Positions 1-7,596 of a DNA stretch of 64,000 nucleotides are shown piece after piece. Position 1 is the stretch's first letter. Every line of letters begins with the position of its first letter. Source of the stretch: Psychroserpens sp041224425 (lineage in GTDB: Bacteria; Bacteroidota; Bacteroidia; Flavobacteriales; Flavobacteriaceae); the NCBI RefSeq assembly GCF_041224425.1, contig NZ_JBGFGL010000080.1, positions 62,001-126,000 of the forward strand, written 5' to 3'. Position numbers and translations under genes: made by a program. The notes under the pieces were generated by a model. It saw only the letters and a list, made by a program, of their open reading frames with translations, was not told where the DNA came from and searched no databases.

Positions 1-420
1 ACCAAACGTTTGATAGAGCGAAAAATCGGCCCTGTAAAACACACTGCAAATAACTCCAAACAATTGGCAGAATACTTAACGCAACAGTTGGATTCGAAAA
101 CCGTAACCTACTTCTGTAGTGATATTCGTCTTGATGAATTGCCAAGCATTTTAAAAGATAATGGCATAGACGTTACCGAAGTGATTGCATACGACACCAA
201 ATTTGATGGTGTTGAGGTTGGTTCTTCTGTCAAAGGTGTTATGTTTTTTAGCCCTTCTACAGTGAAAAGTTATAAGCAAAAAAATGGCAATGATATCATT
301 GCTTATTGTATTGGTGAAACCACGGCAACAGAAGCTAAAAGACATTTTGAGAATATTAAAGTAGCTAAACTCCCAACGGTGGAAAGCGTTATTGAATTGG
401 TAAACGAAGATTATATTTAG
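1..420 (+). CDS. hemD: Uroporphyrinogen-III synthase (HemD), 5' end cut by window edge
   Basis: This is the C-terminal part of uroporphyrinogen-III synthase, which closes and inverts ring D of hydroxymethylbilane in heme and siroheme synthesis. The frame is open from base 1 (T-K-R-L-I-E-R...), so the TTG at 10 is internal and the true start lies outside. About 139 residues are present against roughly 220-250 for the family. The visible part has the alternating beta-alpha second lobe, with the segment VMFFSPSTVKSY and the motif AYCIGETTATEAKR, which fit HemD. It is followed after one base by hemE, so it belongs to a tetrapyrrole operon that enters from the left. The family call rests on motif and context; sequence similarity within HemD is always low. 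Confidence 0.85.
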   Translation, partial: TKRLIERKIGPVKHTANNSKQLAEYLTQQLDSKTVTYFCSDIRLDELPSILKDNGIDVTEVIAYDTKFDGVEVGSSVKGVMFFSPSTVKSYKQKNGNDIIAYCIGETTATEAKRHFENIKVAKLPTVESVIELVNEDYI

Positions 421-421
421 G

Positions 422-1447
422 ATGATAAAAAATGATTTGTTTTTACGAGCCTTAAAAGGTGAAACTGTTGAGCGTCCACCCGTTTGGATGATGCGTCAAG
501 CAGGACGTTATTTACCTGAATTCATGGAAATCAAGGCTAAATATGATTTCTTTACAAGGTGCCAAACACCAGAACTGGCCAGTGAAATTACGGTTCAACC
601 GATTCGACGTTATGGTATGGATGCGGCCATCTTATTCAGTGATATCTTGGTGATTCCTCAAGCCATGGATATTGAGGTTTTGATGAAGCCTAATGTTGGC
701 CCTTTCCTTCCTCAACCTGTTCGCACCCAAAAAGATGTCGATAATGTAATAGTTCCTGATGTCAAAGACCGATTGAATTACGTATATGAAGCCATTAAGG
801 CGACAAAAGAAAAACTCAACAACGAAATTCCTTTAATCGGATTTGCTGGTTCACCATGGACGATTTTGTGTTATTGCGTTCAAGGGCAAGGCAGCAAAAA
901 TTTTGATAAAGCCAAGGAATTTTGTTTTACTAATCCTGTGGCTGCGCATCAACTGCTTCAAAAAATTACTGATACTACCATTGCCTATTTAAAGGAAAAA
1001 GTAAAGGCTGGTTGCAATGCCGTTCAGGTTTTTGATTCTTGGGGAGGCATGTTATCTCCTGTGGATTATCAAGAATTTTCTTGGCAATACATCCAACAAA
1101 TCATTGATGCTTTAAAAGATGAAACACCTGTTATAGCCTTTGGAAAAGGTTGTTGGTTTGCCTTAAGTGATATGGCAAAATCCGGCGCTTCTGCTTTGGG
1201 TGTTGACTGGACCTGCTCACCAAAAAATGCACGTTATTTAACTGGTGGAAACATTACCTTACAAGGAAACTTTGACCCAACGCGATTGTTCTCGCCTCCT
1301 TCAGAAATCAAAAAGATGGTCCATCAAATGATTGATGAATTTGGAAAGGATAAATATATTGTCAATCTTGGACATGGTATTCTACCCAATATTCCGCTCG
1401 ATCATGCGAAAGCATTTATTGATGCTGTGAAGGAATATGGAAGCTAA
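422..1447 (+). CDS. hemE: Uroporphyrinogen decarboxylase (HemE)
   Basis: Cytoplasmic enzyme that removes four acetate carboxyls from uroporphyrinogen III to give coproporphyrinogen III. At 341 aa it has normal family length. The N-terminal signature RPPVWMMRQAGRYLPE carries the substrate-binding arginines; the segment FSDILVIPQAMD contains the conserved aspartate, and GFAGSPWT and NLGHGILPNIP complete the family motifs. The ATG at 422 is one base after the hemD stop, which indicates translational coupling. Its product is the substrate of HemF, encoded 1.3 kb downstream in the same operon. Identification is unambiguous from motifs. Confidence 0.97.
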   Translation: MIKNDLFLRALKGETVERPPVWMMRQAGRYLPEFMEIKAKYDFFTRCQTPELASEITVQPIRRYGMDAAILFSDILVIPQAMDIEVLMKPNVGPFLPQPVRTQKDVDNVIVPDVKDRLNYVYEAIKATKEKLNNEIPLIGFAGSPWTILCYCVQGQGSKNFDKAKEFCFTNPVAAHQLLQKITDTTIAYLKEKVKAGCNAVQVFDSWGGMLSPVDYQEFSWQYIQQIIDALKDETPVIAFGKGCWFALSDMAKSGASALGVDWTCSPKNARYLTGGNITLQGNFDPTRLFSPPSEIKKMVHQMIDEFGKDKYIVNLGHGILPNIPLDHAKAFIDAVKEYGS

Positions 1448-1461
1448 TCACGTACGTTAGT

Positions 1462-2232
1462 ATGATTAATAATGTTTTAAAAGGTATTCAAGCATATTCA
1501 GGAGCATTGGCTTTGATTTCAAAGTTGAAGCTATGGAAATACTTTTTTGTTCCTATCATCATCAGTATCATTACTGCTGCTATTATTGGGTTCTCAGCTT
1601 ACGGATTGTCAGATAATATCGGGCGCTTTATTTCAAAAATTTGGGTTTGGGAATTTGGCAAGGAAACATTCACTGCCATTTCCTCATTTATTGGAGCTAT
1701 TGTCATTTTAGCAATCGGACTCATTTTGTATAAGCATATCATCATGGCGTTGTCGGCTCCATTTATGAGTCCTGTGTCCGAAAAAATTGAAGCGCACTTC
1801 ACTGGAGTAAAAACACACTATCATAGAAACACCACATTTCAGGAACAACTTTGGAGAGGTATTCGCATTAACATGAGAAACCTAGGAAGAGAACTACTTT
1901 TGACCCTTCCTATTTTACTTCTGAAGTTCATTCCAATCATTAATATTTTTTCAACAGTATTATTGTTTTTGGTTCAAGCCTATTATGCTGGATTTGGAAA
2001 CATGGATTATACTTTAGAGCGCCATTTTAAGTACCGAGAGAGTATTCAGTTTGTAAGACAACATAGAGGAATTGCCATTGGTAATGGGATTGTGTTTATC
2101 CTATTTTTATTAATACCTGTGCTTGGTGTGATTTTAGTGCTCCCAATGAGTGTTACAGCCGCTTCTCTAAAAACCGTTGAGCTCCTGAAGGAAAAGGATT
2201 TGCTTTCTGAACCTAAACCAATTGTAAAATGA
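1462..2232 (+). CDS. EI24-domain (CysZ-like) integral membrane protein
   Basis: A 256-aa polytopic membrane protein with hydrophobic segments at about residues 26-50, 75-98, 143-170 and 205-232. The overall pattern, including the central PxMSPVSEKIE segment, matches the EI24/CysZ-like family found in flavobacterial heme operons. Known relatives include the sulfate channel CysZ, but the substrate of this branch is not established. It sits 14 bp after hemE and its stop overlaps the next start, so it is transcribed with the heme genes. A role in moving a precursor, metal or sulfate for siroheme use would be inference from position only. Confidence 0.75.
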   Translation: MINNVLKGIQAYSGALALISKLKLWKYFFVPIIISIITAAIIGFSAYGLSDNIGRFISKIWVWEFGKETFTAISSFIGAIVILAIGLILYKHIIMALSAPFMSPVSEKIEAHFTGVKTHYHRNTTFQEQLWRGIRINMRNLGRELLLTLPILLLKFIPIINIFSTVLLFLVQAYYAGFGNMDYTLERHFKYRESIQFVRQHRGIAIGNGIVFILFLLIPVLGVILVLPMSVTAASLKTVELLKEKDLLSEPKPIVK

Positions 2233-2765
2233 CCTTGCATTTTGACACTTTTGAAATCCGCCCGATTCATGAAGGTGATGCATGGAAAATTTGTGATTTT
2301 GTTGTGTCAAATACCGATCGTCTTAAGCGCTATCTTCCTAAAACCTTGGAGCAAAATCTTAATCCGACACTCTCTGAAATCTATGTCAAAAACAGGGTGA
2401 AGGCTTTTGCAAACAAAGAACTTTTTGTGTTTACCATCAAGGAAACAGAAACCAGAAGATTTGTCGGACTTATAGTCCTTAAAAATTTGGATTGGACCAT
2501 CAAACAAGGTGAATATGCTTATGCTATTGACTATAACTTTAAAGGTCAAAATATCATGTCTAAAGCCATTGGTGAGCTCTCACAATATGCGTTTGAATCG
2601 CTTGGATTGGAACGTTTGCAAATTGTAACGCATAAAGATAATATGGCTAGTGCTACAGTAGCATTAAATAATGGTTTCAAGTGGCAAAAAACCTTAGCTC
2701 AATTTTACACACCAAGAGGTGAAGAAGCCTTGGATATGGAGTTGTACGAACTATACAAAGATTAA
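2229..2765 (+). CDS. GNAT family N-acetyltransferase (RimJ/RimL type)
   Basis: A 178-aa single-domain acetyltransferase that would use acetyl-CoA. The segment around residues 135-155 (DNMASATVALNNGFKWQ) is the typical GNAT motif B region of RimJ/RimL-like enzymes, preceded by the beta-bulge segment GEYAYAIDYNFKGQNIMSKAI where the pyrophosphate loop lies. The start overlaps the previous stop (ATGA), so it is translationally coupled to the EI24 gene inside the heme operon. The acceptor cannot be told from sequence; RimJ/RimL relatives modify ribosomal protein N-termini or small molecules. Confidence 0.85.
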   Translation: MTLHFDTFEIRPIHEGDAWKICDFVVSNTDRLKRYLPKTLEQNLNPTLSEIYVKNRVKAFANKELFVFTIKETETRRFVGLIVLKNLDWTIKQGEYAYAIDYNFKGQNIMSKAIGELSQYAFESLGLERLQIVTHKDNMASATVALNNGFKWQKTLAQFYTPRGEEALDMELYELYKD

Positions 2766-2770
2766 GATTC

Positions 2771-3673
2771 ATGAAAGATAAGTTCTTTACTTACATACAA
2801 GACTTACAAGATCAAATTACCTCAACATTGGAAACTATTGATGGTGAAGCCAAATTTCATGAGGACATATGGAAACGTCCTGAAGGTGGTGGTGGACGAA
2901 CACGAGTGATACAAAATGGAGCGGTTTTCGAAAAAGGAGGCGTAAATATTTCAGGCGTTCATGGCAAATTACCCGAATCGATGCAAACCTATTTTGGTGT
3001 AAAGGATGTCGATTTTTTTGCCTGTGGCTTAAGTTTGGTTTTACATCCCAAAAATCCGATGGTACCAACTGTGCATGCCAATTGGCGTTATTTTGAAATG
3101 TATCACCAGAATGGCAATATTGTAGACCAATGGTTTGGTGGTGGACAAGATCTTACGCCTTACTATTTGTTTGAAGAAGATGCCAAACATTTCCATCGGG
3201 TTTGCAAAACAGTTTGCGATAAACATCATCCTGATTTTTATAAAACATACAAAGCCAAGTGTGATGACTATTTTTACAATACACATCGAAATGAAGCACG
3301 TGGCATTGGAGGACTCTTTTTTGACTATTGTAAAAAGACAGACGACATGTCTATGCAAAACTGGTACGATTTCGTCACTGAAGTTGGCAACAGTTTTCTT
3401 GAAGCCTATGTTCCTATTGTTGAAAAACGAAAAGATTTAAGCTATTCAAAAGATCAAAGAGATTGGCAGGAAATCCGTCGTGGTCGTTATGTGGAATTCA
3501 ATTTAGTTCACGATAAAGGCACACTGTTCGGATTAAAAACCAACGGAAGAATTGAAAGCATCCTTATGAGTTTGCCGCCTCATGTGCAATGGGTTTACGA
3601 CCATCAACCAGAGCCAGGAAGTGAAGAAGAACGATTAATTAACGTATTACAAAACCCTAAAGATTGGGTTTAA
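2771..3673 (+). CDS. hemF: Oxygen-dependent coproporphyrinogen-III oxidase (HemF)
   Basis: Converts coproporphyrinogen III to protoporphyrinogen IX using O2 by decarboxylating two propionates. The protein has 300 aa, the normal size. Diagnostic motifs are VHANWRYFE, WFGGGQDLTPYY, a GIGGLFFDY segment and RGRYVEFNLVHDKGTLFGL near the C terminus. The ATG lies 5 bp after the GNAT stop and the gene is followed after 13 bp by hemB. Presence of the O2-dependent enzyme, not only HemN, fits an aerobic organism. Confidence 0.97.
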   Translation: MKDKFFTYIQDLQDQITSTLETIDGEAKFHEDIWKRPEGGGGRTRVIQNGAVFEKGGVNISGVHGKLPESMQTYFGVKDVDFFACGLSLVLHPKNPMVPTVHANWRYFEMYHQNGNIVDQWFGGGQDLTPYYLFEEDAKHFHRVCKTVCDKHHPDFYKTYKAKCDDYFYNTHRNEARGIGGLFFDYCKKTDDMSMQNWYDFVTEVGNSFLEAYVPIVEKRKDLSYSKDQRDWQEIRRGRYVEFNLVHDKGTLFGLKTNGRIESILMSLPPHVQWVYDHQPEPGSEEERLINVLQNPKDWV

Positions 3674-3686
3674 AATTATTGCAACT

Positions 3687-4676
3687 ATGTTCCCATTACA
3701 AAGAAACCGAAGATTACGACAAAGCGAAGCCATTAGAAGTTTGGTGCGAGAAACTATTATCTCACCAAATGATTTTTTGGTGCCACTATTTGTGGTCGAA
3801 GGCAAAGGCATCAAAGAGGAAATCGACTCCATGCCTAACTATTTTCGTTACAGCTTGGATATTCTGGAAAAGGAAGTCAAAAACTTATGGCAACTCGGTT
3901 TGAAATCGGTATTGCTTTTTGTAAAAGTTCCAGACAATCTAAAAGACAACAAAGGTACTGAAGCCTTAAATCCGAATGGTTTAATGCAACGTGCTATCAA
4001 AACCGTTAAAAATGCGTGTCCTGACATGTTGGTTATGACAGATGTAGCCTTAGACCCGTTTTCATCTTATGGTCATGATGGTATTATTGCCAATGGCACT
4101 ATTGTAAATGATAGCACTGTAAAGGTTTTGGCAGATATGAGTGTGTCACATGCTGAAGCTGGTGCCGATTTTGTAGCGCCAAGTGATATGATGGATGGAC
4201 GTATTTTAGGCATTCGTGAAGCACTCGAAAATCATGGCTTTACGAAAACTGGCATCATGAGCTATTCTGCAAAATATGCCTCGGCTTTTTATGGTCCGTT
4301 TCGTGATGCTTTAGATTCTGCTCCTGTGGATGTAAAAGACATTCCAAAGGATAAAAAAACCTATCAAATGGATTATGCCAATCGCATTGAAGCTATTAAG
4401 GAAACTGAAATGGATATTGCTGAAGGTGCAGACATTGTGATGGTAAAACCCGGATTGTGCTACTTAGATATAGTTCGTGATATCAAAAATGTTGTCGATG
4501 TTCCTGTGGCTGTCTATCAGGTTTCTGGCGAATATGCTATGCTGAAGGCTGCAGCTGAAAAAGGCTGGCTAGATCACGATGCCGTGATGTTGGAACAAGT
4601 TACTGCCATCAAACGTGCAGGCGCTGATATCATTGCAAGTTATTTTGCTAAGGACGTAGTGAAATTATTATCGTAA
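3687..4676 (+). CDS. hemB: Delta-aminolevulinic acid dehydratase (porphobilinogen synthase, HemB)
   Basis: Condenses two 5-aminolevulinate molecules into porphobilinogen, the second common step of heme synthesis. It has 329 aa, full length. Catalytic lysines lie in MSYSAKYASAFYGPFR and in IVMVKPGLCYLDI. The metal-site segment reads TDVALDPFSSYGHDG, where Zn-dependent enzymes have three cysteines; the alanine/aspartate pattern indicates the Mg-type, non-Zn class. Unusually for pathway logic, the gene for an early step lies at the 3' end of the operon, but this order is common in flavobacteria. The start at 3687 gives the usual MFPLQRNRRLRQSEAIR N terminus. Confidence 0.97.
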   Translation: MFPLQRNRRLRQSEAIRSLVRETIISPNDFLVPLFVVEGKGIKEEIDSMPNYFRYSLDILEKEVKNLWQLGLKSVLLFVKVPDNLKDNKGTEALNPNGLMQRAIKTVKNACPDMLVMTDVALDPFSSYGHDGIIANGTIVNDSTVKVLADMSVSHAEAGADFVAPSDMMDGRILGIREALENHGFTKTGIMSYSAKYASAFYGPFRDALDSAPVDVKDIPKDKKTYQMDYANRIEAIKETEMDIAEGADIVMVKPGLCYLDIVRDIKNVVDVPVAVYQVSGEYAMLKAAAEKGWLDHDAVMLEQVTAIKRAGADIIASYFAKDVVKLLS

Positions 4677-4700
4677 ATTAGCAACAACTAAATTCGGTTT

Positions 4701-5828
4701 ATGGCATTACTTATTTTTTACGCGATAATTTCTATTTTCTTTTCGTTTTTATGCTCCATTCTAGAAGCGGTTTTGCTTAGTATCACACCTACATTTCTCA
4801 ATGTCAAAAAAAGTGAAGGCAAAGCTTATGCTGAAGATTTAGAAACTTTAAAAAAAGATGTCGATCGTCCACTCATTGCTATTCTAACGTTAAATACCAT
4901 TGCGCATACGGTTGGTGCCATTTTGGTTGGTGTTCAAGCCAAAGCAGCTTATGCAGAACTTTATGGAAGTGAAACACATACGGTTATGGGTGTTCAGTTT
5001 ACTGAAGAATTAATGGTTGGTGTGGTTTCTACCATTATGACCATTTTGATTTTGGTCGCTTCGGAAATCATTCCGAAAACCATTGGAGCCACCTATTGGA
5101 AACAATTAGCCAATTTTACTTCAAAAGCATTGAATGTGTTGATTTTTCCTTTGAAATGGACTGGGATTTTATGGATTCTACAATTGACCACAAAACTGAT
5201 TGGCGGCAAAGGACATGGCAGTATTTTAAGTCGTGAAGGGTTTCTCGTAATGGCAGATATGGCACACGAAGAAGGTGTGTTTCAGGAAAATGAAAGTAAA
5301 ATCATCAAAAATCTATTGACCTTCAAGGAAGTCTTTGCAAAAGATGTAATGACACCTCGAACCGTAATGAAATCGGAAGATGAAAAAACAACGGTTGAGG
5401 ATTTTTTCAAACGAAACCTCAACTTGAGATTTTCAAGAATTCCTATTTATTCTGACGATCCTGATAACATTAAAGGCTTGGTTCTAAAGGATGAGGTGTT
5501 TAAGGAAATGGCTTTGAACAATGGATCCAAAAAATTATCCGAATTAAAACGAAGTATCATCGTCGTGAATCGTGATTTACCGATTCCAAAATTATTTGAA
5601 AAGCTCGTAGAAAGTAGAAACCATATGGCTTTGGTTGTTGATGAATATGGCTCTGTGAGCGGACTCGTTACTATGGAAGATGTGATTGAAACCTTACTGG
5701 GTATGGAAATCATGGATGAAAGCGATAATGTTTCAGACCTTCAGTACTTAGCACGTAAGAGCTGGGAAGCCAGAGCAAAAAAGCTCGGAATTATTGAAGA
5801 TGACATCACGCCAAAAGACAACGAGTAA
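4701..5828 (+). CDS. CNNM/CorC-like membrane protein with CBS pair
   Basis: A 375-aa protein with an N-terminal CNNM (DUF21) transmembrane domain, about residues 1-185 with hydrophobic segments at 1-22, 55-80, 105-130 and 140-160, then a cytosolic pair of CBS domains (about 205-330; motifs DVMTPRTVM, FSRIPIYSD, MALVVDEYGSVSGLVTMEDVIE). Relatives are Mg2+/Co2+ transport or efflux proteins, formerly mis-named hemolysins. There is no room for the CorC_HlyC C-terminal domain. It begins 24 bp after hemB and ends 2 bp before the methyltransferase gene, so it may be read with the heme operon. The ion transported is not visible from sequence. Confidence 0.88.
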   Translation: MALLIFYAIISIFFSFLCSILEAVLLSITPTFLNVKKSEGKAYAEDLETLKKDVDRPLIAILTLNTIAHTVGAILVGVQAKAAYAELYGSETHTVMGVQFTEELMVGVVSTIMTILILVASEIIPKTIGATYWKQLANFTSKALNVLIFPLKWTGILWILQLTTKLIGGKGHGSILSREGFLVMADMAHEEGVFQENESKIIKNLLTFKEVFAKDVMTPRTVMKSEDEKTTVEDFFKRNLNLRFSRIPIYSDDPDNIKGLVLKDEVFKEMALNNGSKKLSELKRSIIVVNRDLPIPKLFEKLVESRNHMALVVDEYGSVSGLVTMEDVIETLLGMEIMDESDNVSDLQYLARKSWEARAKKLGIIEDDITPKDNE

Positions 5829-5830
5829 AC

Positions 5831-6304
5831 ATGGAATCCTGTATCATCACTTCGCCATTGGGATTTACAAAAATTGTTGGAGATGATGCTGGAATTACTC
5901 AGGTTTCAATTCTAGATTCCGAAGAACACACTACAGATATCATTCCTGAAGTCTTGGAAGATTGTGTCATCCAATTACAAGAATACTTTTCTGGACAACG
6001 CAAATCATTTGACCTAAAGTTGAATCCTCAAGGTACTGAATTTCAAAAATCAGTATGGAATGCATTGCAACATATTTCCTTTGGAAAAACAACAAGTTAC
6101 CTCGAACTTTCAAAACAATTAGGAGATGTTAAGGCTATTCGAGCAGTAGCTCAAGCCAACGGCAAAAATCCATTATGGATTATCATTCCTTGCCATCGCG
6201 TTATTGGAAGTGATGGAAGTTTAACAGGATATGCTGGTGGACTGCACAGAAAACAATGGCTTCTCGAGCATGAAAGTCCGTACAAACAACAATCCCTTTT
6301 TTAA
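5831..6304 (+). CDS. Methylated-DNA-[protein]-cysteine S-methyltransferase
   Basis: Suicide DNA-repair enzyme that transfers alkyl groups from O6-alkylguanine to its own cysteine. It has 157 aa, the size of Ogt-type enzymes without an Ada regulatory part. The active-site motif PCHRVIG places the acceptor at Cys121. The helix-turn-helix arginine-finger region is AIRAVAQANGKNPLWIIIPCH (split here by position, residues about 104-122), and GYAGGLHRKQWLLEHE closes the domain. It starts 2 bp after the CBS gene. Confidence 0.96.
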   Translation: MESCIITSPLGFTKIVGDDAGITQVSILDSEEHTTDIIPEVLEDCVIQLQEYFSGQRKSFDLKLNPQGTEFQKSVWNALQHISFGKTTSYLELSKQLGDVKAIRAVAQANGKNPLWIIIPCHRVIGSDGSLTGYAGGLHRKQWLLEHESPYKQQSLF

Positions 6305-6353
6305 TAGATAAATTCACTATTTTTAGAAGGTCATACAATTAATAAAGCCTTAA

Positions 6354-7508
6354 ATGAAAGTCATCAAAAAACTCTTAAAATACTTAGTCATAATCATCGG
6401 ATTGTTAGTGGTTATTCTCTACATCACTGATACTGATTACCTCATCAAAGCTGTGAGAACGATTTATATGAAAGGTCACACCACTGCTTTTTTAGAAGAC
6501 TATAAGGAATTTGATAATCGTGTAATTGAAGCTTCAGATCAACCTCTGGCTTGGCCTAATCACAAAGACTATAATAGTGTCGATGTCACAGAAACTTTGA
6601 AAAAAGCCAATACAGATTGGGGAACCATTGCCTTTGTAATCATCAAAAATGACAGTATATGGTTTGAGAATTATTATGACGGCTTTGGAGAGGATTCAAA
6701 ATCAAATTCGTTTTCGATGGCTAAGAGTTATGTGTCAGGAATGTTAGGTAAGGCCATAATGGAAGGTCATATCAAAAGTTTAGATCAACCTGTTTGCGAT
6801 TTTCTCCCAGCATTTTGTGAAGGAAAAGCAGCTAATATGACGGTTGGTGATTTATCATCAATGGCGTCTGGAACCAATTGGGATGAAGCGTATTATTCGC
6901 CATTATCTATTACTACAAGAGCCTATTTTGATGATGACTTGGCGAAAGTGATGAACGGACTAAAGGTTGTGAACGAACCAGGACAATCCTTCAAATATGC
7001 TAGTGGTGACACTCAAATGCTCGCCATGGTCATAGAAAAAGCTACAGGTAAAAAATTGTATGACTATTTAGAAGAAAGTTTTTGGAAACCTTTAGGTTGT
7101 GAAACAGACGCCTTATGGCAAGTGGATAGTGATGGTCACGATTTGGTTAAAGCCTATTGCTGTATTGCAAGTAATGCCAAAGATTTTGCACGCTTTGGAA
7201 AACTCTATAAAGACCATGGAAAATGGATGGGGAAACAACTATTGGATTCGTCGTTTGTCGCAAAATCAGTAACACCTCGTTTTTCGGATAGCCCAGAATA
7301 TGGTTATGGCTGGTGGTTGAAAGAACACCTTGGAAAATCCTTTTTTATGATGCGAGGTCACTTAGGTCAATATGTGTTTGTGCAACCTGAGGATAATATC
7401 ATTATCGTAAGACTTGGACATTCAAAAAGTCCAGGAAATGCATTAGAAACCTTTACTGATGATATTTCTCTTTACATAGAAGAGGCTTACGAAATGTTAA
7501 ACGAATAA
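6354..7508 (+). CDS. Serine hydrolase of the beta-lactamase (class C/DD-peptidase) fold
   Basis: A 384-aa protein with an N-terminal hydrophobic anchor (residues about 7-25) that puts the hydrolase domain outside the cytoplasm. The active-site motif is Ser121-Met-Ala-Lys124, the second motif is Tyr215-Ala-Ser, and the third is the HLG segment in RGHLGQYVF, a YxS/HxG pattern typical of esterase EstB- and DD-peptidase-like relatives, not of resistance-type AmpC enzymes, which have YxN and KTG. Substrate unknown. It is co-oriented with the penicillin acylase-like gene downstream but separated by a gap that holds a promoter box, so they may be independent units. Confidence 0.88.
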   Translation: MKVIKKLLKYLVIIIGLLVVILYITDTDYLIKAVRTIYMKGHTTAFLEDYKEFDNRVIEASDQPLAWPNHKDYNSVDVTETLKKANTDWGTIAFVIIKNDSIWFENYYDGFGEDSKSNSFSMAKSYVSGMLGKAIMEGHIKSLDQPVCDFLPAFCEGKAANMTVGDLSSMASGTNWDEAYYSPLSITTRAYFDDDLAKVMNGLKVVNEPGQSFKYASGDTQMLAMVIEKATGKKLYDYLEESFWKPLGCETDALWQVDSDGHDLVKAYCCIASNAKDFARFGKLYKDHGKWMGKQLLDSSFVAKSVTPRFSDSPEYGYGWWLKEHLGKSFFMMRGHLGQYVFVQPEDNIIIVRLGHSKSPGNALETFTDDISLYIEEAYEMLNE

Positions 7509-7560
7509 AACAATCCGTAACATATAGAACTAAACAATATAAGATGTAGATTATTTTCTA

Positions 7561-7568
7561 TATTTTTG
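7561..7568 (+). promoter_or_regulatory. -7 promoter box for penicillin acylase-like gene
   Basis: TATTTTTG is an exact match to the flavobacterial -7 consensus TAnnTTTG, 28 bp before the ATG at 7597. No good -33 TTG was found at 17-23 bp upstream. The box is inferred from consensus only. Confidence 0.5.
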
Positions 7569-7596
7569 TATATTAGCTCAGAACACTTAATCCATC

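Noticed and set aside
6354..7508. Antibiotic-resistance beta-lactamase
   Set aside because: Motifs are YxS and HxG with an N-terminal anchor, typical of esterase/DD-peptidase relatives; no basis for a resistance call.
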